Positions 13,401-24,233 of a DNA stretch of 64,000 nt are shown piece after piece (the stretch's first letter is position 1; the number at the start of each line of letters is the position of its first letter). Below the pieces are notes generated by a model that did not search any database, had not been told where the DNA came from, and saw only the letters and a program-made list of their open reading frames with translations. The DNA lies in assembly GCA_026724425.1 (NCBI GenBank), contig JAIUCV010000011.1, forward strand, positions 9,197,501 through 9,261,500, in the 5' to 3' direction. The position numbers were made by a program, and so were the translations under genes. This DNA is from Erythrophleum ivorense. Taxonomy: Eukaryota; Streptophyta; Magnoliopsida; Fabales; Fabaceae.

Positions 13401-16400
13401 TATGTTAAGGTGGCAAATGGGACTTTTGCTAAGGTTCTTGGTGTTGGGACTATAATGATCTCTAAAACAATAGAATTGAAAGAAGTTTTATATGTTCTAG
13501 ATATCAAATGCAGTCTGATTTCTGTTAAGAAAATAACAAGGCACTCAAGATGTAATATTAACTTTAAATTTGAATGTGTCTTTCAGGATTTGGCTTCGGG
13601 GAGGACAATTGGCAATGCTAAGGAAAAGGATGGTTTATACTACCTAGAGGCAAGTTCAAGAGAGAATCAAGAGGGGAAGAATGTTGTGTTTACAGCTGAA
13701 AATAATGATGTTGAATTGTGATATTATAGGTTAGACCACCCAAGTCTCAGTTATATGAAGTATCTCTTACTTGATTTGATTAATAAAATAAATTCCTCTT
13801 CCTTCAATTGTGATTACTATCAATTAGCCAAACTTACAAAAGGAAATTATTCTCTTCATACTTATAAATCAACACATTCATTTTCTCTAGTACATAGTGA
13901 TATTTGGGGTACATCCAAAATTATGACTTTATCAAAGGCCAAGTGATTTATCACTTTTATTGACAACCATACTCATCTCACATGGATATTTTTAATGAAA
14001 GAAAAATTAGAAGCATTGCAAGTTTTCCAAAAATTCAACAATGTTGTCAAAAATCAGTTTCATACATCCATTCAAATTCTTAGAAGTGATAATGGGAGAG
14101 AGTATTTAAACTCAAATTTTCAAAAATACTTACAAGAAAATGAGATACATCACCAAACCTCTTGCATTAACACCAAACAATAAAATGGAATAGTTGAACG
14201 TAAAAATAGACACCTCCTGAAAAATTCTAGAGTTATAATGTTAACAAATAATGTTCCAAAATTTTTCTGGGAAGATGGTGTTCTTACTTCAGCATTTTTG
14301 GTCAATCAAATGTCTTCAAAGATATTAAATTTTCAAACTCTTTTGCCGAAAATTCAAGAGGTCTATCCCAACCCTCATTTGTTTTTAAATATTCATCAAA
14401 AGGTTTTGGCTGTACTGTTTTTATCCACGAAAATAATAGGGGTAAATTGGATCCAAGAGCCATAAAATGTATTTTCTTAGGATATTCATCCACCCAAAAA
14501 GGGCACAAGTGCTATTCTCCTATTACTCGAAAGTATTATGTATCCATGGATATTAATTTTTTTGAAAATCAGCCTTTTTATCCCAAATTACTCATTCAGG
14601 GGGAGAATGAGGGTATAGAATGGCTAATTTGCAGTGATTCACCTAGCACATCTAGTTATTTACCTGGACCTCAAATACAACTTAAAAACAGATTTGGACC
14701 TCTCCTAGAACCATACACAGATCCTACAAAATCAAGAAACAAATCTGAATCACTACCTGAACAGCTATCTAAACAAAACTTGGAATCAGATCCAAGTCCA
14801 AACTTGTCCACTGATTGGGTCAAACCAGATTCTAACATAAACTCACAAGCTGATGGCAATGATATTGATCAAATCAGACCAGAGCAACTGAGTATAATTG
14901 AGAAAAGGGAAAACCTGCCTAATATGCAAACATTTAAACATTATACTAGGAGGAATAAGGGCACAAATGATGGAGTGAGTAATGATGATACCAGAAGGAA
15001 CAAGGACACAAATGAGCAAGTGAGTGAGAGTGATGACAATCCCAATCCTTTGCAAAACCAAGAATCCAATCTAGAGACAAATATTGATGACCTCGATTGT
15101 CCAATTGCTTTGAGAAACGGAAAGAGGACATGTACACAACATCCCATTAGGAAGTATGTGTCTTATGAAAAGCTATCCAACAATCTAAGAGCATTTGTTG
15201 CAAATATAAAAGATGAAAAATTACCACAAACCTTCCAACAGGCTATGACAGATCCAAGATGGAAGAAGGCTATAAGTGAAGAATTGGAAGCTCTAGAGAA
15301 GAACAGAACTTGGGAGATTGTAAATTTACCCAAAGGAAAAAACATAGTAGGCTACAAATGGATTTTTACCATTAAATACAATCCTAATGGCATGGTTAAC
15401 AGATAAAAAGCTAGGTTGGTTGTTAGAGGTTTTACTCAAACCCAAGGTATAGACTATTAAGAGACTTTTGCCTTGGTGACCAAATTCAACTCAATCAAAG
15501 TGCTCTTGTCACTTGCAGCTAATCTTCACTGGCCACCACACTAGCTAGATGTGAAGAATGCATTATTAAATGGTGATCTAGAAGAGGAAGTGTACATGAA
15601 GCTACCTCTAGGGTTAACGGATCAAAATAACACAACTAAGGTATGCCGGTTATATAAGTCCCTATATGGCCTAAAACAATCTCCTCGGGCCTGGTTTAAA
15701 AGATTCGCTCAAGCTATAAAGCATCTTGGGTATACATAGTGTCAAGCGGATCATACTTTGTTTGTGAGACACTTCAACAACAAGATCACAATTCTAATAG
15801 TATATGTGGATGATATTGTGATCACAGGAGATGACATAGAAGAAATTGAGAAGCGGAAAAAGAACTTAGCATCTGAATTTGACGTTAATGACCTTGAAAA
15901 CTCAGGTATTTTCTTGGCAAGGAAGTTGCACGATCTAACAATAGAATTAGTGTTTCTTAGAGAAAACATACTCTTAATCTACTGAAAGAGACTGGAATGC
16001 TTGGTTCCAAACCAACTAATACTTCTATGGAAGTCAATTATAACTCAAATTTGAAGTGTAAAGGAGTACCGGTGGATAGGGAGAGATACCAGAGACTGGT
16101 TGGAAAACTTATATACTTGTCTCACACTAGACCTTCTATAAGTTTTGCAGTCAGTGTTACTAGTCAATTTATGAGTAATCCACGTGAAGAGCATTTGGAG
16201 GCAATATACAGGATACTCAAGTACTTAAAGATGACACCAGGGAAAGGGTTAATGTTCTCTAAAGGGAGAAATAGAAGTGTGGAAATTTACACTGATACTA
16301 ATTGGGCTGGCTTAGTTCTTGATAGAAGATCTACCACAGGCTATTGCACATATGTATGGGGAAATTTGGTGACATGAAAGAGTAAAAAACAACCAGTGGT

Positions 16401-18940
16401 TGCACGAAGCTTAGCTGAAGCTGAATACAGAGCTCTTGCCCTAGGGATTTGTGAAGGAATGTGGATTCTAAGGTTGATGCAAGAACTCAAAATGGAAGTA
16501 ACAGATCCTATCAAAGTATGGTGTGATAATATGGCCACAATTGGTATAGCTCAAAATCCAATATATTATGATAGGACTAAACATGTGGAAATTGACCATC
16601 ACTTCATCAAGAAGAAGATCGACTCAAGAGTAATTGATTTGTCCTATATATCCTCAAACTCACAAGTAGTAGATGTCATGACTAAAGATCTTCCTAGAGT
16701 CAAATTCGAGGAATTAAGTAGCAAGCTGAGAATAATAAATATCTATCCTCCGACTTGAAGGGGAGTGTTGGAACGAGTGGATTTTGACAACTTTAGAATA
16801 TTTCTGTTTTATGGTTGTTATCTTTAGAATTATTTGCCTTTATTTATGTTATCCTTGACCAGATTAGGATATTTTCTGTTTTCAGTATTTTTCCTTTAAA
16901 ACTTTATTCCCTCCTTGATTCTAGGCTGATTGCTAGGGAGTGATCATCATTGTGGTTAAACCTAGCCTATATTTGTAGCCCTATTCTGATCGAAAAATAC
17001 ATAGAATTCTGGTCTGCACTTTCTTCACTAACCAATTTGATAAGCCTCTCATGGTAATTCCACCAGTTATTATTCTCAGCATCAACAAAGGCAAAGTCAA
17101 AACTTCATTAATTTGCAGGCTGCACCATCACATTAAATCATTCCAGATCTAGATCAATGGAGATGACTCAAAGCAGTGAGGAAATAAGCTTATGCAAACC
17201 TTTCTATCATCAGGAATTTTTAAGTGCAGTGAGGAGAAGGGAGTAGCCTGTAAACCCCAACTTCAATTGTCTTTTTGCATTCAGAAGCTTCAAGGACAAG
17301 GCTATTAGTTGACCCGCATCAGGTGGAGGCAATAAAGTTCCTAGCAAATAGGATCAAAAATCGATCAAATTGAAGTGATAATGTGAAGGATGCAAGGAAG
17401 AAGAAAAGGAATTGTGCAGATCTCCATCACCAATACCCCTCTGAAGAGGTACAGCACTGGAGAGTGAGGAGCATTGAGTAACACTCAATGATGCAGCAGC
17501 TGTACACCGGAGGCTTCATTAAATTATGTCCTACATAGGCTAAATTTTAAGAGAGTAGTGAATCGAAACTCTATAAACAGCAAGCTTCACTTCTACTCTC
17601 CTACGCCTGGACTAGGTCAGGAAGGCCCATAGTTTAAGACTTTTTTTGTTTTTTCAAAACTGGCTAACCCGTTGGCCTGTCCGATTTTACCAGTTGTTGA
17701 CTAGTTTAGCTGGTTTTTTGGAAAGCCAGTTTTGAGGGCTATATGAATTGGATCTAAAAATGGTTTACCTGTTTTCCAATCAAACCGTCCGTCCAGTCTA
17801 GTTTTAATAACACTGAATAATATGCAAGACCACCATATATTTCTCCTTTGACCATTAAACACGCAACATTCACTTACTGAAGACAGTGAAGGAACCAAAG
17901 CATTTTAGGTCCAGAATTTACATTTTAAATTTGTCTCCTATATGAATTCACCAGAATCCACATTAGTTCTACCCCTCATCTCACCTTCACCCTTTTGGTT
18001 GAGACACTTGATAGCAGATACCATCTGCCTCAAAATATACTAGAACTGTATACTATGCCACCCCAGCATTCAAAAATATCAGCAAAAGATCCTTAAACTT
18101 ACACAATCTGACCTTCTAAGCTCAGAAAGCCTTTATAGAACTATTGCATACACAGAAGACATTACTACAAAGACAGATCTTAAATTCCATTTGTGACAAA
18201 GATATACTAAAAGAGGACAAACAGATAATAGGATATCCAGATACTAACTCAGATACAAATAAATGCAAATGGTCCTTAAATAAACATGGGATCTTTTCCT
18301 ACCTATCCCATGTAAGTAATATAGTAAACAAAAGTACACTCCAAGCATGTGCATTTAGAATTTGAAATATGATCAATCAAGATGCTTTGTGCAAGAAATT
18401 TATTAGATGTAAGATAGAAAACTGTAAAGAAAGCAGACACAAAAACTAACGCTAAGAGTTTTCTAGACAGCACTTTTGAAAGAAATTTAATCAAAACCAT
18501 GATGCAGATTGAGAAAAATGAAACAAAAGAAAGGACTATCAAATGCAAAACTCCATTGCAACATTATTATATATTTCCTGCAAGTATTACTTTTCAGCAA
18601 TAATTATATGCCCAAAAAACAAATTTACTGGAAATGCTGGCAAGCAATTAGATATCTGCACCAAGAAGGAAATGCATGAATAGATCCTCACTGGAATGAC
18701 TGAATAAAAACCATTTGGTATTGGTTCTGAAAGCATTCCAGTGCGCCAGAGAATTTGTGATGCTTTTTGAGGTGACAAAACATCTTGCTCAAAATCTCTA
18801 GGTGATTCTTTATCATTTAAGGTCTCTTCTTGAGAACCCAGAGAAACAGATCCAAATTTTTCAACAAAATCTAAAGGCCACCATGAAGAGTTGGATGGCC
18901 CTTGCTCAGAAGGCCCTGCATCATCCTGTCTCTCCTCCAT
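1907..18940 (-). CDS. Raf-like MAPKKK with EDR1 domain (3' part outside window)
   Basis: Coding exons on the minus strand, in order: 18940-18692, 8379-8176, 7505-7317, 7131-6872, 6598-6479, 6266-6177, 4787-4692, 3852-3766, 3069-2949, 2189-1907. All junctions are GT-AG and every phase joins, giving about 566 residues. The start ATG (MEERQDDAGPSEQGPSN) fits the family N-terminus. Residues about 84-300 form the EDR1/CTR1-type regulatory domain (KHGSCRPRAILFKVLADTVG, then HISAAGESDSAENDSCDSP). A Ser/Arg-rich linker follows (SEPNIGTALGRRSRRKV; RRIRRRSISITPEIGDD). The last exon reaches EEWNVDFSEITIGTRVGIG, the start of the kinase glycine loop, and is cut by a donor after the first base of the next Gly codon. 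The catalytic core is not found in 1-1906, so it must lie left of the window. The closest remembered Arabidopsis relatives are the B1-type Raf-like kinases (At3g58640 / At2g31010 type, about 800 aa). Its likely role is a soluble Ser/Thr kinase in stress or hormone signalling, inferred from family only. Confidence 0.93.
4458..4478 (+). repeat. poly-C tract (about 21 bp) followed by A run
   Basis: Uninterrupted C run followed by about eight A, inside the intron between exons 3766-3852 and 4692-4787. Confidence 0.95.
5615..5745 (-). mobile_element. 3'-end fragment of an RTE-type LINE
   Basis: The plus strand reads AACAACAACAAT, then a match to the 3' end of the larger RTE copy at 8652-8760 (GG..CGGCTACAT, CCATAAA, TTTAGATAAACCATTTAAAT). 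It is a short, strongly 5'-truncated copy in the intron between exons 4692-4787 and 6177-6266, in the same orientation as the larger copy. Confidence 0.7.
8652..11246 (-). mobile_element. RTE-clade non-LTR retrotransposon, 5'-truncated and degenerate
   Basis: On the minus strand the order is as follows. An endonuclease domain lies at about 11246-10750 (FSAYAPQ; GGDLNDHVG) and is already cut at its 5' side. A linker lies at 10427-10224 (IYKLAKSRERKTRD). The reverse transcriptase core lies at 10178-9708 (AVGLDNIPIEVWKG; NYRGIKFMSHTMKLWERVIE; ENQFGFIPGRSTMEA). The RT active-site motif near 9428-9402 reads FADN where FADD is expected. The RTE C-terminal region lies at 9347-8841 (HRIQAGWMKW; MLYGIECWA; MLRWMSGHT). 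The element ends in TTTTGTTGTTGTTGTTGTT (minus strand), the short-repeat tail typical of plant RTE elements. Several stops and frameshifts show it is dead. An imperfect target duplication is possible (AATATTATA at 8643-8651 against AATATTTATA at 11249-11258) but is weak in AT-rich DNA. It sits in coding intron 1 of the kinase gene, on the gene's own strand. Confidence 0.9.
11441..11700 (+). repeat. decayed relative of the hAT-type MITE at 40360
   Basis: It starts CAATATTTTCAAAACC and contains GGTTCATGGTTAATTG, then GTTGAATTGGTGATAATTA followed by a TA-rich core. This parallels the left half of the element at 40360-41042 (CAATGTTTTTAG; GTCGAATTGGTAATAATTA). The right terminus is not clear. Two TA microsatellites (about 11541-11562 and 11649-11672) lie inside. 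Confidence 0.4.
11867..12128 (+). repeat. 5' LTR of the copia element
   Basis: 262 bp, starting TGTTGGAAAGAGTGG and ending CACTTTCTTCA. It pairs with 16766-17027. It is preceded by the target-site copy CTAAC and followed at once by the primer-binding site. Confidence 0.95.
12129..12140 (+). other. primer-binding site (tRNA-Met type)
   Basis: TGGTATCAGAGC directly after the 5' LTR, the standard plant Copia primer site complementary to the 3' end of initiator tRNA-Met. Confidence 0.92.
12277..12947 (+). pseudogene. copia gag remnant
   Basis: It reads LNENNYLLWSRNILMYIRGR and later KEIWDLVKRSYAMKENPA, a copia-type gag polypeptide. The frame is stopped at 12646 (TGA), at 12715-12720 (two TAG in tandem) and near 12938. 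A CCHC zinc knuckle (WCDHCYKSGHTRDVCW) follows at about 13031-13078. Gag would form the virus-like particle; this copy cannot give a full protein. Confidence 0.85.
13269..16758 (+). pseudogene. copia pol remnant (protease, integrase, RT, RNase H)
   Basis: Protease motif DSSATDH at 13326-13346, where DSGATDH is usual. Pre-integrase YYRLDHPS after a stop at 13719. Integrase pieces with TFIDNHTHLTW, RSDNGREYLN and NGIVERKN (about 13870-14330). A long open stretch at 14447-15406 covers the integrase C-terminal end (CIFLGYSSTQKGHKCY) to the start of RT (GYKWIFTIKYNPNG). RT runs on to YVDD at 15803-15814. RNase H follows, with YTDTNWAG, CDNMATI and HVEIDHHFI up to 16758. In-frame stops lie at 13719, 13944, 14181, 15404, 15458, 15542, 15737 and 16375, and the frame shifts near 15985. 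It is dead as a polyprotein. Confidence 0.9.
16757..16765 (+). other. polypurine tract
   Basis: GAAGGGGAG directly before the 3' LTR, the usual plus-strand priming site of LTR retrotransposons. Confidence 0.85.
16766..17027 (+). repeat. 3' LTR of the copia element
   Basis: 262 bp, starting TGTTGGAACGAGTGG and ending CACTTTCTTCA, followed by the target-site copy CTAAC at 17028-17032. Confidence 0.95.
17640..17820. repeat. small decayed inverted-repeat element, hAT-MITE-like
   Basis: The left side reads CAAAACTGGCTAACCCGTTGG. The right side, reverse-complemented, reads CAGTGTTATTAAAACTAGAC then TGGACGGACGG. The termini resemble each other and the ends of the element at 40360. No clear target duplication is seen. 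Confidence 0.3.
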
Positions 18941-21540
18941 GTCCTTATATATTTGGAATGTAAAATCATTTCGCCACAATTCTTAACCCATACGAGACAT
19001 CAACAAGCTAAAAGTAGTTCAGTAGCTTCAACTGCTTGAAGCTGGAGTCCATGTGACCTGCATGAACCAAAGTACTAAACAACAAGATATATGACATTTC
19101 CATGCAAAACCATATCAGAATTTAAAAGGAGAGTAAATTTTAAAATATCAGATACCACACAGAAGTAAAGCATTTCTAATTGAGAGCAAATAAGATTGCC
19201 ATGCAAAATAAAACATGCCAACTTGTTAAATGACCTAGCTCCACCAGTGTAAGGATCCCTCTCTGGAGTAAACTGTCACATCCGACACTAAGGGATGAAT
19301 CACTAAGAAGAACCCAGAGGAAACCACATAACATAATATTGAGAATAATATCATCACTATGATGAGCTTGGACGATTGGAAAAAAGCAAGGAAGATATTA
19401 TCTGTGAATACACCATGGGCAGTAAATCTCTAGGTGCAAGTAGTAACATCTGCAAATTGCAATATGCCCTTTTCATTGGTATGCCACATGAAAAAACGAG
19501 ATATCAAAACTTGTATTCTATCTTCACTCTCAAAAGGATGGAGAAACAATAAGACCAAATTTGACTGTTAAGACCTTCTATTGAGTATTGAGCATTTCCA
19601 GCTCAGAGCATCTTCCCCTTAAAACACACAGAAAAATCAGAAATCACTATTCATTACATCAAGGACACAGCTACTGACCTAGACTCTCGCATGAGGAGTA
19701 TCCAAAAGTCTAGCTTAAAGGGCAGAACTTGTCTTCAATACAAGGATGTGAACAAAGTTATAATGCAAAATATTCAAATAATCAGACCATTCTTGTGAAT
19801 GACAAAGATTTCACATCTTTGTATATATACCACACTTCAATGCATGTGTTGTTTACAATTAATATAACTCCTAAATGGCACCACATCCATATTAAATTTC
19901 CTTATATTTTTTCTTGCTATAAAATTCTTAAAATATTATATGACTTTTTCTTTGTTTAGAAAATAATATTTCAAATTGCTAGAGAAAAAAGTAATTTAAT
20001 CACCTCATCTATGACCAATAGCAATTTGTATATGAAAAAATTTCGGGTAAACCAGTAAGGTGAGCTCCACTAAAGTAAGAAAAAGTGTTTATCCTAAGAT
20101 CAAACACACAAGTATATGTAATATTATGCTATTACAGCAAGTGCTACTGTAGCAGTTCTAAAACTACTGTTACTGTATTAATCACGTGGTACCCAATCCT
20201 TCTTGATTTGAAGTATATTCTCTCTTTATAATTGGCCTTTTCCCCTCTCCTTTTTTTTTTTTTTTTTGAGGGCTTCCTTTCATAGTTTCTTCATCTATTG
20301 ACACAAGATAATAAAGTAACTTTCATAACAATTTTATATCAATTCCTTTTATATGGTTTGTCAAAAGCATTTTTGAGATTATTTCCTATTCTCTCTTCTT
20401 TCAAGTATCTTTATTTTGATTAAATTAAAATAACCTACATCCTTAAATTTCCAGGTAAACCAAGCTATCCCGTCTCAAGTTTATTCTCTTCTCCTTCCTT
20501 GGTCAACTTTTCTTTCTTTTTCTGTATTTTCTTCCCTTTTAGGTTTCTTCACTCATTTTAGGCTCAAAATAACAGGGAAAGTCAATGCTTTCCTTTTCTT
20601 TCATATATCAATGTATTTCCATTTTTTTTTCTTTAATGTTGACTCTCTTCTAATAAGGATCTTCACTTTTCATCCTTCTCTGGGTTATTCTGCTAAGGAT
20701 GCTGTAATGGAAACAGGAACGGATTACAACACCATCCATTGAGCGGGGATAAACCTACTTACTTCAGTAACAGTAATACATCTAAGAAACTGCCTAGTCA
20801 GGAAGAGTGTTCTTACATCCCGGATTGGTATGAAAACTCGTAGTCCTAAAATGTTCAAAAGAAATACCAGGACCACTGTTAAAGAATGCCGTAAAATTCA
20901 ACTGTAGGCAACTACAGAGCACGTAATTCTAACGTTCAGCCCCTCCAAGGATTCTGTTTCTAAAATTGAAAGTCACAAAAGATACAGATAACGAGTTTAG
21001 GAACATTAGGATCAAGTTCTTGCTGATGAGACGTACTCACTTCTAAAGAAAGCCAATTTATCTCAAAACTCATATCCAGTCAGTCCAAATCACCCCATAA
21101 GTCCAAAAACAAAATTTGTATTCATCTGAAATACCGTTAAATACCAAATGCTAAAAAGCCACCAGAAAATTAACACTAAGAATCCAAAGCTATCACAAAG
21201 ACGAACGAAATATAACTGAACTCAAATTGTCAATAGAAAATGACAAAAACCCCCCCAAAACACAATGATCAAGAACACGCACGAAAGAAAAGATGAGTGA
21301 TGTACCGCCAACAGATCCAAGCATTTGACCCTAAATCGCCTATCTCGTCCAAAAGCATTAGAATCTCAGTTCCTCCACATCAACGGCATCATCATTCCCC
21401 AGCTATAGAAACACTCAAGTTAGACACCAATAGAGATGGAGAGAGAAGGAGAGAGAGAGAGAAAAACAGAAACAAAGTGTGATGGAAACGAGGAAATGAA
21501 AGAGAGGGAGAGAGAGAAAGAGAGATGGGATTTGATTTTT
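18941..21540 (-). other. 5' UTR exons and leader intron of the Raf-like kinase gene
   Basis: The start codon at 18940 lies inside an exon whose upper edge is a good minus-strand acceptor (TGCAG) at 19057/19058, so 18941-19057 would be 5' UTR. A further leader exon is likely at about 21306-21540. On the minus strand it is CT-rich, with a run of CTCTC at about 21430-21530, and it ends at a GTACAT donor at 21305. The 2.2-kb stretch 19058-21305 would then be a leader intron; no coding potential is seen in it. Plant MAPKKK genes often carry such leader introns. The transcription start is not fixed by sequence. Confidence 0.5.
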
Positions 21541-21760
21541 GGGTTTTTTTATTGATCGCAGAAGAAAGCGGATGGGCTATATTTCAGAGAGCTGAAGGGA
21601 GTGAGGTGAGGAGGCGTGGTGGTGGGTCACGTGCAGTGCAGGCCACCTCTCTCCCATGGCCAGCTATCCCCACCCCTTCCTCCGCGTGAAACAAGAAAAT
21701 ACCCTTTCTTTCCCTCCGAACCATTTATTGCATCAGCATTTATTATATTTGTAAATTGTA
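21541..21760 (-). promoter_or_regulatory. probable promoter region of the Raf-like kinase gene, with a G-box
   Basis: This lies just upstream of the CT-rich leader. A perfect CACGTG G-box core sits at 21628-21633, in a locally GC-richer stretch (21590-21720) that stands out from the AT-rich flank. A TATA-like run on the minus strand lies near 21735-21745. The G-box is a known bZIP/bHLH binding core; that it works here is inferred. Confidence 0.35.
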
Positions 21761-22705
21761 ATTAAATTAATGAAGAAATTATTATTTTTTTCCTTAAAGG
21801 ATGATTGATTTCTTGATTTGGTTTTTCAAAGAAAATAACTTCTCCTTACAAAATTAAATGAACAAGTTAGTCACTCGTAATTTTAATAAATTGAGAGATT
21901 AAATAATTAAAAAAATTTATCAAAAAACTAAATTGAGAAAACTTGTACTTTTAAGGTCCAAATTTTAGAGATGAAAACAATATTTTTTTCTTAAATAATT
22001 GAGAATAAATATTGGAAGTTAAACCTCTTAATTTCTAATCCTTTAATTTATTTTTTTACACTAGTTAACTTTTCAAATTTTATGACTCGTTACATTTTAA
22101 TTCTTTTGTTGAGCGAAATTATATATTTATTTTATTTTTAAGAAATAAATTAATATATATACACACACAAATATTAAGAGATAAATTTACACAAAAAGTA
22201 GATTTAAAAACCAAAGCGTATGATGAAATTATGTAAACTAAAGCAAGATATCAAATTGTATATTTATTTGTTTATTAAATTAATCATAATAATACTACTT
22301 TTCTGCTATATGATTTAGAATGTACAAATCCTTTTTTCTCCTAATAACAATTGAATTCAAAGTAAACCTAAAATAAGTAAAACGACAATCACAAGAAGAC
22401 TTTTTTAGGCTATGAATAGTTTTTTTTAGTGCAAGTTGATGCAATCTTGGTGGACCCCATTAGGTCAATGAGCTCAAACCAGTTCATACCCTTGACCAAG
22501 CTGCCATGCACGTGGGGAATTAATAAGATCAAGTTGCTTTGCTTCTCATATTTCCAATTGAGCATTACATGATCGCGTTATTTTTTAGGAGAAACTAACG
22601 AAACTATAATCTTCTTGTAATAAATAATTATTGCTTTCTACATAAAAAAATTGAATATCTTTCGAGATAAGACTTCCTATCTTCTCCAATCGAGAGTCAT
22701 CTAAT

Positions 22706-22905
22706 GGCCCGTTTGTTACGTGTATGAAAATGATTTTTTTTTCAAGTTTTATGCAACATTTATTATATTATTGTAATTATTATTTAATAATATTTATTTT
22801 ATTAAATTTTAAGAATAAAAAGTATGAAAATTAATTTTCACCTATAAAATTATTTTTTTTCTTTTTTTTTTTATTTTCATTCTTAATTTTTGTGTATCAA
22901 ATGAC
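22706..22905 (+). repeat. MITE-like repeat, copy A
   Basis: It starts GGCCCGTTTGTTACGTG and contains TTTTATGCAACATTTATTAT and a TTTAATAATATTTATTTTAT core shared with copies B and C. It ends near GTGTATCAAATGAC. Confidence 0.5.
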
Positions 22906-23320
22906 TTAAATAATTTGACTCTTTTAAACTCAACAATTAAGGGATAACTGTAGTTTTGAGAGTTTAAATTTACTGGTTTTCACCTATGAATCTCTCCTGC
23001 TCTTTTGATTGTGCCTTGCATTGTATTCTTTTACTTTAGCATATACATATATATATATATATATATATAGTTATGTGTATTTGATTTTGGTTTTTCCAGT
23101 GAGAGTGTTAACCTAGTGTGCTTTTTTTTTAGAAATTCAAAATTTTCTATTTTTTTAATAATTTTTGTATATTTTATGTGAAAGAATCAATACATAAAAA
23201 CATATAAATTAACACCATTTTTATATTAATTTTTCTTACATGTTAACTAATTTAATTGTTTGATACTAAATTTAAAAACAAATTATTCATGTTCAAATTA
23301 TAACAAAAAAATTTACAATG

Positions 23321-23502
23321 GGCCTTGTTTGGTTATGGGTTTCCAATAATTTTATGCAATATCTATTAAATTTTTATAATCTCAATAATATTTATTTTTT
23401 ATTATTTTAAAGTAAGTGCACAAAAATTATTTTTTATCTTTAAAATTACTTCTTTTGTTTTATTTACTATTTTATTTATTTCTATTATGTGCACCAAACA
23501 AA
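23321..23502 (+). repeat. MITE-like repeat, copy B
   Basis: It starts GGCCTTGTTTGGTTATGGG and ends GTGCACCAAACAAAT, so the ends form a short inverted repeat around TTGTTTGGT. The core TTTTATGCAATATCTATTAA matches copies A and C. Confidence 0.55.
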
Positions 23503-23844
23503 TTTTAAGAATCAAAGCAAATTTTAGACGTGCATAAATTCTTATAAGCTTGTTTACGAAATTCCGTTTGACTAAATTTCCATTTGTACATGGTTCTTGT
23601 GAATGAAGTAGTTTACATTATAATTGGGATGAACTTAATGTTATTATTAAGTCTATAATAACAAGTCCATGTATAATTTAATAGATTAATGATTTTGTAT
23701 TCTCATAAACACTATATTTTTTTAATTATGATATAATTAATTCTTAAAATATAAAACAACATGTTATTAAATAATTACTTAAAATATTTACTTATTTAAT
23801 AATTAATAATTCTTAAAATTCTTAGTTACTATCATTACATTGAA

Positions 23845-24025
23845 GGAAAAATAATTCATTTTCATTAATTATATACAATATCTATTATATTCTTATAATT
23901 ATTACTTAATAGTCTTTATTATTTTTTGTTAAAATAAGGACACAATAGTTATTTTTATTATTAAAATCACTTTTTTTATTTCCTCTTTTAAAGCATTTCT
24001 TTCCTATTTTATATACTAAACAAGA
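23845..24025 (+). repeat. MITE-like repeat, copy C
   Basis: The core TATACAATATCTATTATATT and the later AAAATAAGGACACAATAGTT match copy B. The right end ATATACTAAACAAG parallels B's ACCAAACAA. The left end is not sharp. Confidence 0.5.
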
Positions 24026-24197
24026 TGTATATCACAAAGAGTAGATAAATGATAAGCAAGTTTTAAGATTAATAATTAAAAGTCTCCGCAGCATTAGAGG
24101 GGGTCTCCGCAACGACAGAGGTTCAAACCCGCTTTTTTTAAAGTTGCATGAAAAGAAAGATAAAAAGACGCATAATTAAAAAGAAGATATAAAGGCA

Positions 24198-24233
<36 letters not shown>

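Larger units (their letters stand above)
11867..17027 (+). mobile_element. complete but decayed Ty1/copia LTR retrotransposon
   Basis: Two 262-bp LTRs (11867-12128 and 16766-17027) start TGTTGGAA and end TTCTTCA. They differ at about 10 positions by eye (near 4%). A perfect 5-bp target duplication CTAAC flanks the element (11862-11866 and 17028-17032). The tRNA-Met-type primer site TGGTATCAGAGC follows the 5' LTR, and a polypurine tract precedes the 3' LTR. The internal order is gag, protease, integrase, reverse transcriptase, RNase H, which defines Copia. Many in-frame stops and at least one frameshift make it non-autonomous. It lies in coding intron 1 of the kinase gene, in the opposite transcriptional orientation. 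Confidence 0.96.

Noticed and set aside
14302..15345. Several minus-strand open frames opposite the copia pol region
   Set aside because: Shadows of the plus-strand pol reading frame; no family resemblance.
24080..24135. tRNA-like box B (GGTTCAAACCC) near 24120
   Set aside because: No matching acceptor stem, D-arm or anticodon arm upstream. At most a scrap of a tRNA-derived SINE.
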